Below are positions 25,906-35,114 of a DNA stretch of 64,000 bases, one piece after another. Location: positions 1 through 64,000 of the forward strand of contig NZ_FRBU01000020.1 of NCBI RefSeq assembly GCF_900142695.1, written 5' to 3'. Position 1 is the stretch's first letter. Each line of letters starts with the position of its first letter. This DNA is from Flavobacterium xanthum (GTDB taxonomy: Bacteria > Bacteroidota > Bacteroidia > Flavobacteriales > Flavobacteriaceae). The translations under genes were made by a program, and so were the position numbers. The notes under the pieces are model-generated. The model was not told the DNA's origin and did no database searches. It worked only from the letters and a program-made list of their open reading frames with translations.

Positions 25906-27831
25906 ATGGCTAAAGAAAATAATCCCAATCCGAATAAGTTTAAAGTAAGCCCTTGGCTAATTTACGCTGCAATATTATTAATTTTCTTATTTATAAGTTT
26001 CATAACTGGTGGTTCGAGCTTAAACGAACCTGGGCAGTTAACCTCTTCAAAGTTTAACGACTTTTTAGAAAAAGGACAAATTGAAAAAGTTATTGTTTAC
26101 AACAAAACAGAAGCGGAAGTATTTTTAAATGCTGCTGCAATGAAAGATGCAGTACACAAGAAAGTTTCTAAAGATGTTTTTGACAGACCTAACAAAGGAC
26201 CACATTATACCTTTGACATTGGTAATGATCAAATATTCCAAAACAAACTAGAAAAAGCAGTTGCTGAAGGTAAATTGAAGGACTTTAATTTCTTACCAAA
26301 AAATAATTGGTCAGACATTTTAATTAGTCTTTTACCCATTATTATCATCATTGCTGTTTGGATATTTATCATGAGAAAAATGTCTGGTGGTGGCGCAGGT
26401 GGTGGCGGACAGATTTTCAACATTGGAAAATCAAAAGCAAAACTTTTTGACGAAAAAACAGATATCAAAACTACTTTTAAAGATGTAGCTGGTTTAGAAG
26501 GAGCGAAAGAAGAAATTCAAGAGATTGTTGAATTCTTAAAAAATCCTGAAAAATATACTAATTTAGGAGGTAAGATTCCAAAAGGAGCCTTATTAGTAGG
26601 ACCTCCTGGAACTGGTAAAACCTTATTAGCTAAAGCCGTAGCTGGTGAAGCTCAAGTACCATTCTTCTCTTTATCAGGATCTGATTTTGTGGAAATGTTT
26701 GTTGGCGTAGGGGCCTCCCGTGTTCGTGATTTATTCAAACAAGCCAAGGAAAAATCTCCAGCAATTATATTCATTGACGAAATTGATGCGGTAGGACGAG
26801 CAAGAGGAAAAAGCAATATGTCAGGCGGAAATGATGAACGTGAGAATACTTTAAACCAGTTGTTAACTGAAATGGACGGTTTTGGAACAAACTCAAACGT
26901 AATTGTTTTAGCTGCGACCAACAGAGCTGATGTATTGGATAAAGCATTAATGCGTGCAGGTCGTTTTGACAGACAAATTTTTGTTGACTTGCCAGACATT
27001 CGCGAAAGAGCTGAAATATTCAAAGTACATCTTGCGCCTTTGAAAAAAGTGGAAGGACTCGACACTGAATTTTTAGCCAAGCAAACTCCAGGTTTTTCGG
27101 GTGCTGATATTGCCAACGTATGTAATGAAGCTGCTTTAATAGCGGCTAGACATAACAAAACTGCGGTAGATAAACAAGATTTTCTAGATGCGGTTGATAG
27201 AATCGTTGGTGGTCTTGAAAAGAAAAATAAAATTGTTACTCCTGATGAAAAGAAAGCGATTGCTATTCATGAAGCAGGACATGCAACGGTAAGCTGGATG
27301 CTTGAACATGCTGCTCCATTAATTAAAGTAACAATAGTTCCTAGAGGACAAAGTCTAGGCGCTGCTTGGTACTTGCCAGAAGAGCGTTTAATTGTTCGAC
27401 CAGATCAAATGTTGGATGAAATGTGTGCTACCATGGGTGGAAGAGCTGCTGAGAAAGTAACTTTCAACAGGATTTCAACTGGTGCGTTAAGTGATTTAGA
27501 AAAAGTCACTAAACAAGCACGGGCTATGGTAACTATTTACGGTTTGAATGAAAAAATAGGTAATGTTACCTATTATGATTCAACAGGACAAAGCGAATAC
27601 AATTTTTCCAAACCTTATTCTGAAGAAACAGCCAGAGTAATCGACGAAGAAATTTCAATACTGATTGAAAGTCAGTACCAAAGAGCAATTGAAATTCTAG
27701 AAGAGAATAAAGACAAACTAAATCAACTTGCGAATATTCTAATTGAGAAAGAAGTTATTTTCAAAGATGATTTAGAAGCTATTTTCGGAAAAAGAACTTT
27801 CGACAAAAATCTAGAAGAAGTCGTGTCCTAA
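25906..27831 (+). CDS. ftsH: ATP-dependent zinc metalloprotease FtsH
   Basis: This membrane-anchored AAA+ protease degrades damaged or regulatory membrane proteins. Two membrane spans lie near residues 15-33 and 137-155, with a periplasmic loop between them. The AAA domain has Walker A GPPGTGKT, Walker B IIFIDEIDAVG and the second region of homology ending in RAGRFDRQIFVD. The zinc site is HEAGH, near residue 455. At 641 residues it is full length. It is cotranscribed with rsfS and followed by a strong terminator. Confidence 0.96.
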   Translation: MAKENNPNPNKFKVSPWLIYAAILLIFLFISFITGGSSLNEPGQLTSSKFNDFLEKGQIEKVIVYNKTEAEVFLNAAAMKDAVHKKVSKDVFDRPNKGPHYTFDIGNDQIFQNKLEKAVAEGKLKDFNFLPKNNWSDILISLLPIIIIIAVWIFIMRKMSGGGAGGGGQIFNIGKSKAKLFDEKTDIKTTFKDVAGLEGAKEEIQEIVEFLKNPEKYTNLGGKIPKGALLVGPPGTGKTLLAKAVAGEAQVPFFSLSGSDFVEMFVGVGASRVRDLFKQAKEKSPAIIFIDEIDAVGRARGKSNMSGGNDERENTLNQLLTEMDGFGTNSNVIVLAATNRADVLDKALMRAGRFDRQIFVDLPDIRERAEIFKVHLAPLKKVEGLDTEFLAKQTPGFSGADIANVCNEAALIAARHNKTAVDKQDFLDAVDRIVGGLEKKNKIVTPDEKKAIAIHEAGHATVSWMLEHAAPLIKVTIVPRGQSLGAAWYLPEERLIVRPDQMLDEMCATMGGRAAEKVTFNRISTGALSDLEKVTKQARAMVTIYGLNEKIGNVTYYDSTGQSEYNFSKPYSEETARVIDEEISILIESQYQRAIEILEENKDKLNQLANILIEKEVIFKDDLEAIFGKRTFDKNLEEVVS

Positions 27832-27857
27832 AAACACATCATTATTCATTTATTTTT

Positions 27858-27900
27858 AAAATCTTAATTCAAAAACTACTTTTGAATTAAGATTTTTTTA
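27858..27900 (+). terminator. Terminator of ftsH
   Basis: Perfect stem AAATCTTAATTCAAAA / TTTTGAATTAAGATTT with a short ACTAC-type loop and a run of T. A TATCTTTG -7 element directly abuts its end (27899-27906) and probably drives the next gene. Confidence 0.85.
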
Positions 27901-27945
27901 TCTTTGGACGTTTTCAAATAATAAATTATAGCAGTTTACAGAAAT

Positions 27946-28548
27946 ATGAGTCTTTTTAGAAAAATTTTTGGTTCTAGTAATCCTACTTCTGAGGAAGATA
28001 AAGAAAGTGAATTTAGTAACTCAAATACTGAAAACACGACCTCAATAGATGAACAATTTATCTTTAATTTTAAAAAAAATGGAGGGAAATTTTTATACTG
28101 TGAAAACACTGATGAAATTAAAGAGCAATTTGAAAATATATTAGAGGAAAATGACTGGTTCGAAAGTGACGTTTTATGTTATGATCCCGACCTATTCTCA
28201 ATGTTGGATGACAATAAATTACAATATACTAAACCTGCTAATCCCAAATTCATTCTTGCCAGTTGTGAGAACTTAATAGCAGATGAAGGTTCCATACTAT
28301 TTTCATCAAAACAAATCAAACAAAACAAACCAAACGAATTACCTGTAAACATAATCGTTTTAGCTAAAACAAGTCAAATTCTTGGAACTAAAAGCGATGG
28401 GTTAAGCGCCATTAAAAAGAAATACGAAAGAGATTACCCAACGAACATTACCACTATAAAATATTTCGAAAAAGCCAAAGAAGAAGACTTCACTCAATAC
28501 GGAAGTTCTGCCAAAAACCTTTACTTACTGCTTTTAGAAGATCTTTAA
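27946..28548 (+). CDS. LUD-domain protein (LutC-like)
   Basis: The 200-residue protein contains a LUD domain, recognisable from GGKFLYCENTDEIKEQF, the ASCENLIADEGSIL segment and the C-terminal NLYLLLLEDL. LUD proteins such as LutC take part in lactate utilisation, but single-domain versions next to cdsA in Bacteroidetes have no established role. The N-terminal 40 residues are Ser/Glu-rich and look unstructured. It ends one base before cdsA, so it heads a cdsA-psd-ACBP-SOD operon. Confidence 0.8.
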   Translation: MSLFRKIFGSSNPTSEEDKESEFSNSNTENTTSIDEQFIFNFKKNGGKFLYCENTDEIKEQFENILEENDWFESDVLCYDPDLFSMLDDNKLQYTKPANPKFILASCENLIADEGSILFSSKQIKQNKPNELPVNIIVLAKTSQILGTKSDGLSAIKKKYERDYPTNITTIKYFEKAKEEDFTQYGSSAKNLYLLLLEDL

Positions 28549-28549
28549 G

Positions 28550-29440
28550 ATGAATGAAACTCTAAAACGAGGTATATCAGGAGCTGTTTATATCATATTA
28601 TTGCTCGTCTCTATTTTATATTCAACTGAAACCTTTTTTATTTTATTTGGAATTTTTCTAATAATTGCAATTTATGAATTTTGCAATCTCATTCAAATAC
28701 CTAAAGTATTTCCAGTTATTTTTGGAGTCCTATTGTATACTACCGTAACGCTAGTAAGTCATTACAACAAGACCACAACTGAAACTATTAATCAACTATT
28801 CAATACCAATTTAGAAATTTCAATCAATATTCAACAATTAGACATTGTCTTATTGGTTATTGCATTAGTAGTTTCCATAAAATGCATTCTTTTCTTATTT
28901 TATGATAACATTCAAAAAATAAGTACTTCCTCTAAATATTTGTATTTATTAGGGTATATCATGCTACCCTTTGTGTTTATCACTAAAATTTCTTTTGGGA
29001 TAAATGATTATAATCCTAAAATTATAATTGGTTTATTTATTCTAATTTGGACCAACGATACATTTGCTTATATTGTGGGAAAATCAATAGGACGAACTAA
29101 GTTATTCGAAAAAATATCACCTAAAAAAACCATTGAAGGATTTTTAGGCGGAATACTTTTTGCGGTTTTAGCAGGATATTTAATATCAAAATATTATATC
29201 AAAGCCAATCCTGAGTTTAGTGATAGATCCATCCTCATCTGGACTTCTATTGCAGTTATTGTCGGAATTGCTGGAACTATAGGAGACTTAATCGAATCCA
29301 AATTCAAACGTATCGCCGGTGTAAAAGATAGCGGAAGTATAATGCCCGGTCACGGAGGTATCCTAGATCGTTTAGATAGTGTTATATTTGTAGCACCAAT
29401 AATTTTTTTATTTTATCAAATCTTAAACTATGTTTCATAA
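28550..29440 (+). CDS. cdsA: Phosphatidate cytidylyltransferase
   Basis: CdsA makes CDP-diacylglycerol from phosphatidic acid and CTP. The protein is a polytopic membrane enzyme (seven to eight hydrophobic segments). The conserved signature lies near the C-terminus: GDLIESKFKRIAGVKDSG then MPGHGGILDRLDS. The length of 296 residues is normal. It overlaps psd by 11 bp, which places two consecutive phospholipid steps (CDP-DAG synthesis and phosphatidylserine decarboxylation) in one operon. Confidence 0.94.
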   Translation: MNETLKRGISGAVYIILLLVSILYSTETFFILFGIFLIIAIYEFCNLIQIPKVFPVIFGVLLYTTVTLVSHYNKTTTETINQLFNTNLEISINIQQLDIVLLVIALVVSIKCILFLFYDNIQKISTSSKYLYLLGYIMLPFVFITKISFGINDYNPKIIIGLFILIWTNDTFAYIVGKSIGRTKLFEKISPKKTIEGFLGGILFAVLAGYLISKYYIKANPEFSDRSILIWTSIAVIVGIAGTIGDLIESKFKRIAGVKDSGSIMPGHGGILDRLDSVIFVAPIIFLFYQILNYVS

Positions 29441-30083
29441 AGAAGGAACCCAATCTATTTTATTAGGTACAATTTTTACAGCTATTGTCCTTTTATTGTC
29501 TGATAATTTTATAGACATCATTTGGCTTAAAATGGCTATTCAAATAGCAGCACTTCTACTTTTGATTATCATCTTGCAGTTTTTTAGAAATCCTAAAAGA
29601 GTAGCTATTGAAAATGAAAATCAAATCCTTGCTCCTGTAGATGGCAAAGTAGTAGTTATTGAAGAAGTTTATGAAGGTGAGTATTTCAAAGACAAACGCT
29701 TGCAAATATCCATTTTTATGTCTCCAATAAACGTACATGTTACGCGTTATGGTTTAAGTGGACTTGTAAAATTTAGCAAATACCATCCCGGTAAATTTTT
29801 AGTTGCCTGGCACCCAAAGGCAAGTGAGGAAAACGAAAGAACAACAATTGTAATCGAAAATAAAACTTTCGGAGAAGTCCTTTATCGTCAAATTGCAGGT
29901 GCACTTGCTAGAAGAATTGTAAATTATGCCCAAGAAGGTATGCAGGTAATTCAGGGAACTGATGCTGGTTTTATAAAATTTGGATCAAGAGTAGATATCT
30001 TTTTGCCTTTAGGTACCCCCATTAATGTCAGTTTAAATGAAAAAGCAATAGGAGGAAAAACAGTTATTGCGACCAAAGCATAA
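29430..30083 (+). CDS. psd: Phosphatidylserine decarboxylase family protein
   Basis: This is a short-type Psd (217 residues) that makes phosphatidylethanolamine. Two membrane spans lie at the N-terminus (about residues 10-55). LAPVDGKVVVIEE and the self-cleavage site near the C-terminus, FGSRVDIFLP, follow; the Ser of GS would become the pyruvoyl group. The overlap with cdsA upstream and the shared base with the ACBP gene downstream (30083) show tight cotranscription. The enzyme acts at the inner membrane. Confidence 0.92.
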   Translation: MFHKEGTQSILLGTIFTAIVLLLSDNFIDIIWLKMAIQIAALLLLIIILQFFRNPKRVAIENENQILAPVDGKVVVIEEVYEGEYFKDKRLQISIFMSPINVHVTRYGLSGLVKFSKYHPGKFLVAWHPKASEENERTTIVIENKTFGEVLYRQIAGALARRIVNYAQEGMQVIQGTDAGFIKFGSRVDIFLPLGTPINVSLNEKAIGGKTVIATKA

Positions 30084-30352
30084 TGATTAAAAAAGATTTA
30101 GATACTCGATTTCAGGAAGCAGTTAAAATAGCTTCTGATATGACTCAAGCTTCCTTACCGCAAGATGTACAGTTGCGGCTGTATGCCTCTTACAAGCAAG
30201 CTACTCTGGGAATCTTAGATCTAAAACAAACTTCTTCCTATCATTTAAGAGATGCCTTCAAAACAAATGCGTGGATGCAAATAAGCCACCTGACTGCAGA
30301 TGAAGCAAAACAGCAGTACATCGACATGATTGAATCGCTGTTAAAAAAATAG
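30083..30352 (+). CDS. Acyl-CoA-binding protein
   Basis: The 89-residue, all-helical protein carries the ACBP signature: LPQDVQLRLYASYKQATLG, then AFKTNAWMQ and the C-terminal helix AKQQYIDMIESLL. Such proteins buffer long-chain acyl-CoA in the cytoplasm. Its position directly after cdsA-psd, sharing one base with psd, fits a role in supplying acyl chains for phospholipid synthesis; that link is inference. Confidence 0.9.
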   Translation: MIKKDLDTRFQEAVKIASDMTQASLPQDVQLRLYASYKQATLGILDLKQTSSYHLRDAFKTNAWMQISHLTADEAKQQYIDMIESLLKK

Positions 30353-30358
30353 TTCACT

Positions 30359-31135
30359 ATGAAAAACAAATTTCTTTTAATTCTCATTTCCTTTTTATTA
30401 ATTATTTCTTTTTCCTGTAATAACAAAAAATTAATAGAAGTAGTTGAAGTACCGTTGCCCAATACTGCTGAACAAACGACTACTATTATTGGATCTCCTG
30501 ATGACGTAAGAGCAAACGAAGGGTCATTTCAAATGGAAAAACTACCCTACACCTACGATGCTTTAGCTCCCAGTATATCGTCAACCACTTTAGAAATGCA
30601 TTATTCTAAGCATTATTTAACCTATACTAATAATTTGAATCAAGCAGTGTTAGGAACTCCACTAGAGAACCTAACCATAGAAGAAGTATTAACTAAATTG
30701 GATCCTAATGAGGCGGCACTTCGCAACAATGCGGGTGGCTTTTACAATCATTCCTTGTATTGGAAATGCATGGCACCAAAAGCGGGTGGTCAACCTACAA
30801 ACTCATTGGCAGAGGCAATTACTAGGGATTTTGGCTCGTTTGAAAACTTTACAACTTTATTCAAAGACGAAGCTACAAAACAATTTGGTTCTGGTTGGGC
30901 CTGGTTATTAGTTGATCGCGCAGGAAAACTTCAGGTGACCAGTACATCAAATCAGGACAATCCTTTGATGCGAAATGCACTTGTTCCTGGCACTCCAATA
31001 TTAGCTTTAGATTTATGGGAGCATGCCTATTATTTAGACTACCAATACCGACGAAAAAATTATATCGATGGCTTTTTCAATGTGATTAATTGGAAAAAAG
31101 TACAAGAAAATTACGATGCTGTCCCAAAAAAATAA
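30359..31135 (+). CDS. Lipoprotein superoxide dismutase (Fe/Mn type)
   Basis: A lipoprotein signal (LLIISFSC, Cys near residue 20) precedes an Fe/Mn superoxide dismutase domain. Metal ligands are visible as His in LEMHYSKHYLTY, His in GGFYNHSLYW, and Asp and His in LDLWEHAYYLDY. The protein is therefore predicted to be exported and lipid-anchored, unlike the usual cytoplasmic SodB. It lies 6 bp after the ACBP gene and ends the operon at a strong terminator. Whether Fe or Mn is used cannot be judged safely. The length is 258 residues including about 60 extra at the N-terminus. Confidence 0.9.
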   Translation: MKNKFLLILISFLLIISFSCNNKKLIEVVEVPLPNTAEQTTTIIGSPDDVRANEGSFQMEKLPYTYDALAPSISSTTLEMHYSKHYLTYTNNLNQAVLGTPLENLTIEEVLTKLDPNEAALRNNAGGFYNHSLYWKCMAPKAGGQPTNSLAEAITRDFGSFENFTTLFKDEATKQFGSGWAWLLVDRAGKLQVTSTSNQDNPLMRNALVPGTPILALDLWEHAYYLDYQYRRKNYIDGFFNVINWKKVQENYDAVPKK

Positions 31136-31150
31136 CTTCTTCTTGTTCAC

Positions 31151-31188
31151 AAAAAAAGGCTGATAAATATTTATCAGCCTTTTTTTTG
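31151..31188. terminator. Bidirectional terminator between SOD and amylase genes
   Basis: Perfect palindrome AAAAAAGGCTGATAAA / TTTATCAGCCTTTTTT followed by T in both directions. Confidence 0.9.
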
Positions 31189-31205
31189 ATTGTCAAACGC
31201 TTTTT

Positions 31206-33071
31206 TTACAATTGATAAATAAAGGATTCTGATGGAGCAATTGTAATTTGTACTTTTCCTTCTCCATTCACTACCTGCAGCAGCGTAGAACTTTTATTGT
31301 ATAATTGGTCTTTTATAGTATAATTTCCATCCTTTAGATTCCATTTTTCAATGATATCAGCAGGGATTTTTAATTCGAAATTGCTAGTGCTAAGCCACGA
31401 AAAATTAGTAACAACAATTAATTTTTGAGTAGCTGACCATCGAGTAAAAGCATAAATTCCTGAATCATATCCCGCAGTAGTTTGCCGATTTACCTCTTGA
31501 ATTTCTTGATATTTCCCCATTAAAGCCGAACTATTCAAAGAGAAATTCAATATTCTTTTATAAAAATCACGTAATTCTTTTTCCTCTTTAGTCAAGAGAC
31601 CGCCATCAAATGCACCTCCATTCATCCAACGTTGATGACTAGGAACTCCTATATAATCAAAGATTGATGTTCTGGAATGCGTTCCAAATCCTGCATTTTC
31701 ATTTCCGGCCTCTCCTACTTCTTGTCCAAAATAAACCATCGTGGGAGAACTACTTATTGTCGTTGAAACGACCATCAAAGGCTTTCCTTTTTGTGGTGTT
31801 CCTGCAAATTCTGGACTAGCCAAACGTTGTTCATCATGGTTGTCCAGAAAATGCAGCATGTGATGCTCTATATCGGCCAATCCGTTTTGAATAGCTGATA
31901 AACCATCAGGCAGTGCTCTTCCCTGTATGATATCTTTCAATTTATCGTAGGTTTCCACTTTATCATACAAATAATCCATTTTACCCAATTGAATGTAATT
32001 GCGATATTCTTTAGGATTGTAGACTTCCGCCAACAAAAAGGCGTCTGGATTTTTTACTTTGATAGCTGAATCCATGTAGCTCCAAAATTCGTACGGCACC
32101 ATCTCGGCCATGTCGAATCTAAAACCATCAACTCCTTTTGCAGTCCAATACAAAGCAATATCTTTAAATTTATCCCAAGAATCTGGAACATCTTTTCCCT
32201 TCCAAAAAGCATCATGTTCCTGATAGGATTTCGTATCAAAACCACTAGGAAGCTCGGGAAAATCTTTGGACCCATCCGGACGAATCCCATAATTTATTTT
32301 GACGGTTTCGTACCAGTCATTTTTATCCGGTTTAGCCATACGAGAACCATTTCCGGTCCATTTAGCTGGATTTTCTTCAAACTTCCCATCAATTAAGGGA
32401 TTACTTTCTCCATTTAATGGTTTTGCCATGTCCGGTATTTCAAAAGTAGTATTCGGAATATAATAGAAGTTATTATTTCTTTTGTAATCTACCGTTACAT
32501 CGTCCTCCGCACCAAAATCTTTAACGCCCAAAGGATTAGTCTTACCCTCGTATTGGCGCGCTATATGATTAGGAACAATATCTATAATCACTTTTAATCC
32601 GGCTTTATGGGTTCGGGCAATTAAGGACTCAAACTCCTCTAAACGATTCGACGGATTTACTGCTAAATCTGGGTTTACATTGTAATAATCCTTCACAGCA
32701 TAAGGAGACCCTGCTCTACCTTTTACTACTTCTGGATCATCATTTGAAATTCCTATTGCAGTGTAATCGCGAATTAAAGCATGATGTGGAACCCCAGTGT
32801 ACCAAACATAAGTAACGCCCAAGTCCTTAATTTCATGTAGCGCTTTGTCCGTAAAATCGTTGAATTTACCTACTCCGTTTTCTTCAATAGTTCCCCATGG
32901 TTTATTAGTGGTATTTTTATTCCCAAATAATCGAGTAAAGACCTGATAAACCACTTCTTTTTTAGTAGAGACGTCCTCTTTCTTTTCTACATTCATTTTT
33001 AAATCTTTCGTTTTACAAGCCGATGCTAAAAGTACCGCACTTATCCCTGCAACAATAGTTATTTTTTTCAT
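31206..33071 (-). CDS. Lipoprotein alpha-amylase family glycosyl hydrolase (GH13)
   Basis: A lipobox (LLASAC, Cys near residue 19) puts the protein in the cell envelope. The GH13 barrel motifs are present: IDIVPNH, GFRFDMAEM (catalytic nucleophile Asp), LLAEVYNP (acid/base Glu) and FLDNHDEQR (third carboxylate). The C-terminal domain is an all-beta domain typical of amylases. At 621 residues it probably cleaves alpha-glucans at the surface or in the periplasm. No susCD genes are adjacent, so it is not visibly part of a polysaccharide locus. Confidence 0.9.
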   Translation of the reverse strand: MKKITIVAGISAVLLASACKTKDLKMNVEKKEDVSTKKEVVYQVFTRLFGNKNTTNKPWGTIEENGVGKFNDFTDKALHEIKDLGVTYVWYTGVPHHALIRDYTAIGISNDDPEVVKGRAGSPYAVKDYYNVNPDLAVNPSNRLEEFESLIARTHKAGLKVIIDIVPNHIARQYEGKTNPLGVKDFGAEDDVTVDYKRNNNFYYIPNTTFEIPDMAKPLNGESNPLIDGKFEENPAKWTGNGSRMAKPDKNDWYETVKINYGIRPDGSKDFPELPSGFDTKSYQEHDAFWKGKDVPDSWDKFKDIALYWTAKGVDGFRFDMAEMVPYEFWSYMDSAIKVKNPDAFLLAEVYNPKEYRNYIQLGKMDYLYDKVETYDKLKDIIQGRALPDGLSAIQNGLADIEHHMLHFLDNHDEQRLASPEFAGTPQKGKPLMVVSTTISSSPTMVYFGQEVGEAGNENAGFGTHSRTSIFDYIGVPSHQRWMNGGAFDGGLLTKEEKELRDFYKRILNFSLNSSALMGKYQEIQEVNRQTTAGYDSGIYAFTRWSATQKLIVVTNFSWLSTSNFELKIPADIIEKWNLKDGNYTIKDQLYNKSSTLLQVVNGEGKVQITIAPSESFIYQL

Positions 33072-33290
33072 TGTATAAAAATATTTATGCTGATTTCAAT
33101 TCCTTTATCGTAAACTAAATATCAATTTTTAAATTTACTATTTTTTAAATAATCTCCGTCGATACGCATTAAAATTTAAGATTTGTATTTAATTGAGACG
33201 GAAACTACAACGAAGGAGTTCCATAATTTGTTAATAACTTTCAAAAGATGAAACATTCGCTATTATGGCCCTTTGGACTAATTATAAATA

Positions 33291-33312
33291 AATCCTAATA
33301 TGGATTAGGATT
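33291..33312. other. Small palindrome upstream of the OstA-like gene
   Basis: AATCCTAAT-ATGG-ATTAGGATT is a perfect 9-bp inverted repeat lying just upstream of a TAAATTTG promoter element (33326-33333). It could be a leader hairpin or an operator; its function is not known. Confidence 0.4.
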
Positions 33313-33325
33313 GTTTCCTTTTTCA

Positions 33326-33333
33326 TAAATTTG
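33326..33333 (+). promoter_or_regulatory. Bacteroidetes -7 promoter element of the OstA-like gene
   Basis: TAAATTTG matches TAnnTTTG exactly, 16 bp before the TTG start of the gene. Confidence 0.5.
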
Positions 33334-33349
33334 ACAAAAATTAAATCCA

Positions 33350-34990
33350 TTGAAGAAATCGCTGTTTTTCCTTCGTTATTGTCTCCTATTGCTAATTACT
33401 AATTTAGTTTTGGCGCAAGCACCGAAAAAAATTATTGTAGAAAACTCTGATTTTGCTGATGTAAATCAAGTAGAAATTCCTGATGCATTATTGCTTATAG
33501 GGAACGTTCGTGTGAATCATGATGGCGTTGTAATGACATGCAACAAAGCGTATTATTTCCAGAAGGAAAATTACATCAAGGCTTTTGGAAATGTACAAAT
33601 GGTGCAAGGCGATACCTTATTTTTGAACAGCAAATATGCAGAATACAACGGAAATGTAAAAAAAGCCTATGCTTCTGGAGATGCAGTGATGAGTTCGCCA
33701 GACGCAACTTTGGTAACCGAAATAATCAATTTTGACCGAAATATTCAAGAAGTATTTTATGATACTCCTGGAACAATTACAAACAAAGACAATACCCTTA
33801 AAAGTAATTCTGGAAGATATTATGTGAAACAAAAAAAATTCCAATTCCTTACGGCCGTTACCATCACAAATCCAACGTATGTCATAAAATCAAATCACTT
33901 GGATTATTTCAGTAATTCTGGGCATTCATATCTTTTTGGACCTTCCACGATAACCAGTAAAGCCAATTTTATTTACACCGAAAAAGGGTTTTATGACACC
34001 AAAAAAAATCTGGCCCATTTCCTGAATAAATCCTACATCAAATACGATGATCGAGTGATTAAAGGCGACAGTTTGTATTATGACCGAAATCGGGAATTTG
34101 CATCAGCCACGCGTAATGTCAAGATAACAGATTCTATCAATCGAGGCATTGTAAAAGGACATTATGCCGAAGTATATAAAAAACTGGATTCCATGTACGT
34201 CACAAAAAGAGCCGTAGCGGTGAATTTTGTCGAAAATGACTCCGTTTACATCCATGGGAAGAAATTAATGGTAACCGGTAAAGAAGGAAATCGAATCATT
34301 AGAGCATTCAATAATGTTCGATTTTATAAAACGGATATGAGCGGCAAATGTGATTCAATACATTCCAGTTCAAAAACTGCTTTGACAAAAATGATTGGAA
34401 ATCCAATACTTTGGAATGGAGAAAGTCAAATAACAGGTGACATCATGCACCTTATAGGCAATAACACCACCCAAAAGCTAGATTCACTAAAAGTCCTTGA
34501 AAATACCTTTATAGTCTCCAAAGACACCATAGGAACAGGATATAATCAAGTTAAGGGACAAAATCTCTATGGTAAATTTGAGGAAGGAAAACTACGAGAC
34601 GTGGACATTGTCAAAAATGCTGAAGTCATCTATTATATGCGAAATGAAGCGCAAGAACTCATAGGCATCAATAAAAATGTAAGTAGCAAAATTAATCTCC
34701 TTTTAGAAAAAAATGAGATAGAAACCATTACTTTCTTTCAGCAAGTAGATGGAGATATTTACCCCGAAAAAGATTTACCTGAAAATGCAAGAAAGCTAAG
34801 AGGGCTAGTCTGGCGCGGAGACGAGCGAATAAAATCGAAAGACGACCTCTTTCCACCCGAAGAAAATGAAGATAATGAAAAAATAGCAAAAGCAACTAAA
34901 TCAGCCGAAGCTAAAGAGGATATTCCTATGAAAATTAGGAAGGAAACTCTGAATTATGATAAGAAGAAAGTGAAAAAAAGTGAAAAGTGA
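33350..34990 (+). CDS. OstA-like (LptA/OstA-N) protein
   Basis: A signal peptide (about residues 1-22, ending LVLAQA) is followed by many short beta-jellyroll repeats of the OstA/LptA type. Examples are GNVQMVQGDTLFLNSKYAEY and SGDAVMSSPDATLVTE. In E. coli these domains carry lipopolysaccharide across the periplasm; in Bacteroidetes a long single protein of this kind is standard. The start is TTG, directly before KKSLFFLRYCLLLL. The C-terminus is Lys/Glu-rich and its stop codon lies inside a 7-bp tandem repeat. At 546 residues it is followed by an aminotransferase gene on the same strand. Confidence 0.85.
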   Translation: MKKSLFFLRYCLLLLITNLVLAQAPKKIIVENSDFADVNQVEIPDALLLIGNVRVNHDGVVMTCNKAYYFQKENYIKAFGNVQMVQGDTLFLNSKYAEYNGNVKKAYASGDAVMSSPDATLVTEIINFDRNIQEVFYDTPGTITNKDNTLKSNSGRYYVKQKKFQFLTAVTITNPTYVIKSNHLDYFSNSGHSYLFGPSTITSKANFIYTEKGFYDTKKNLAHFLNKSYIKYDDRVIKGDSLYYDRNREFASATRNVKITDSINRGIVKGHYAEVYKKLDSMYVTKRAVAVNFVENDSVYIHGKKLMVTGKEGNRIIRAFNNVRFYKTDMSGKCDSIHSSSKTALTKMIGNPILWNGESQITGDIMHLIGNNTTQKLDSLKVLENTFIVSKDTIGTGYNQVKGQNLYGKFEEGKLRDVDIVKNAEVIYYMRNEAQELIGINKNVSSKINLLLEKNEIETITFFQQVDGDIYPEKDLPENARKLRGLVWRGDERIKSKDDLFPPEENEDNEKIAKATKSAEAKEDIPMKIRKETLNYDKKKVKKSEK

Positions 34991-35015
34991 AAAGTGAAAA
35001 GTGAAAAGTGAAAAG
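34981..35015 (+). repeat. Five tandem copies of TGAAAAG
   Basis: A perfect 7-bp unit, TGAAAAG, is repeated five times. The stop codon (TGA at 34988-34990) of the OstA-like gene falls in the second unit. Copy-number changes would not alter the current stop, because a TGA lies at each unit start and the frame rotates, but they could shift spacing to the next gene. Confidence 0.85.
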
Positions 35016-35114
35016 TATTGCTTTTCAATTTAAGACACATAAACAAATAAGCATCTTTAAAAACTACGCGAACTTTACAAATTTTTCAAAGTTGGCGGTT
35101 AAATTTATAAAAAA

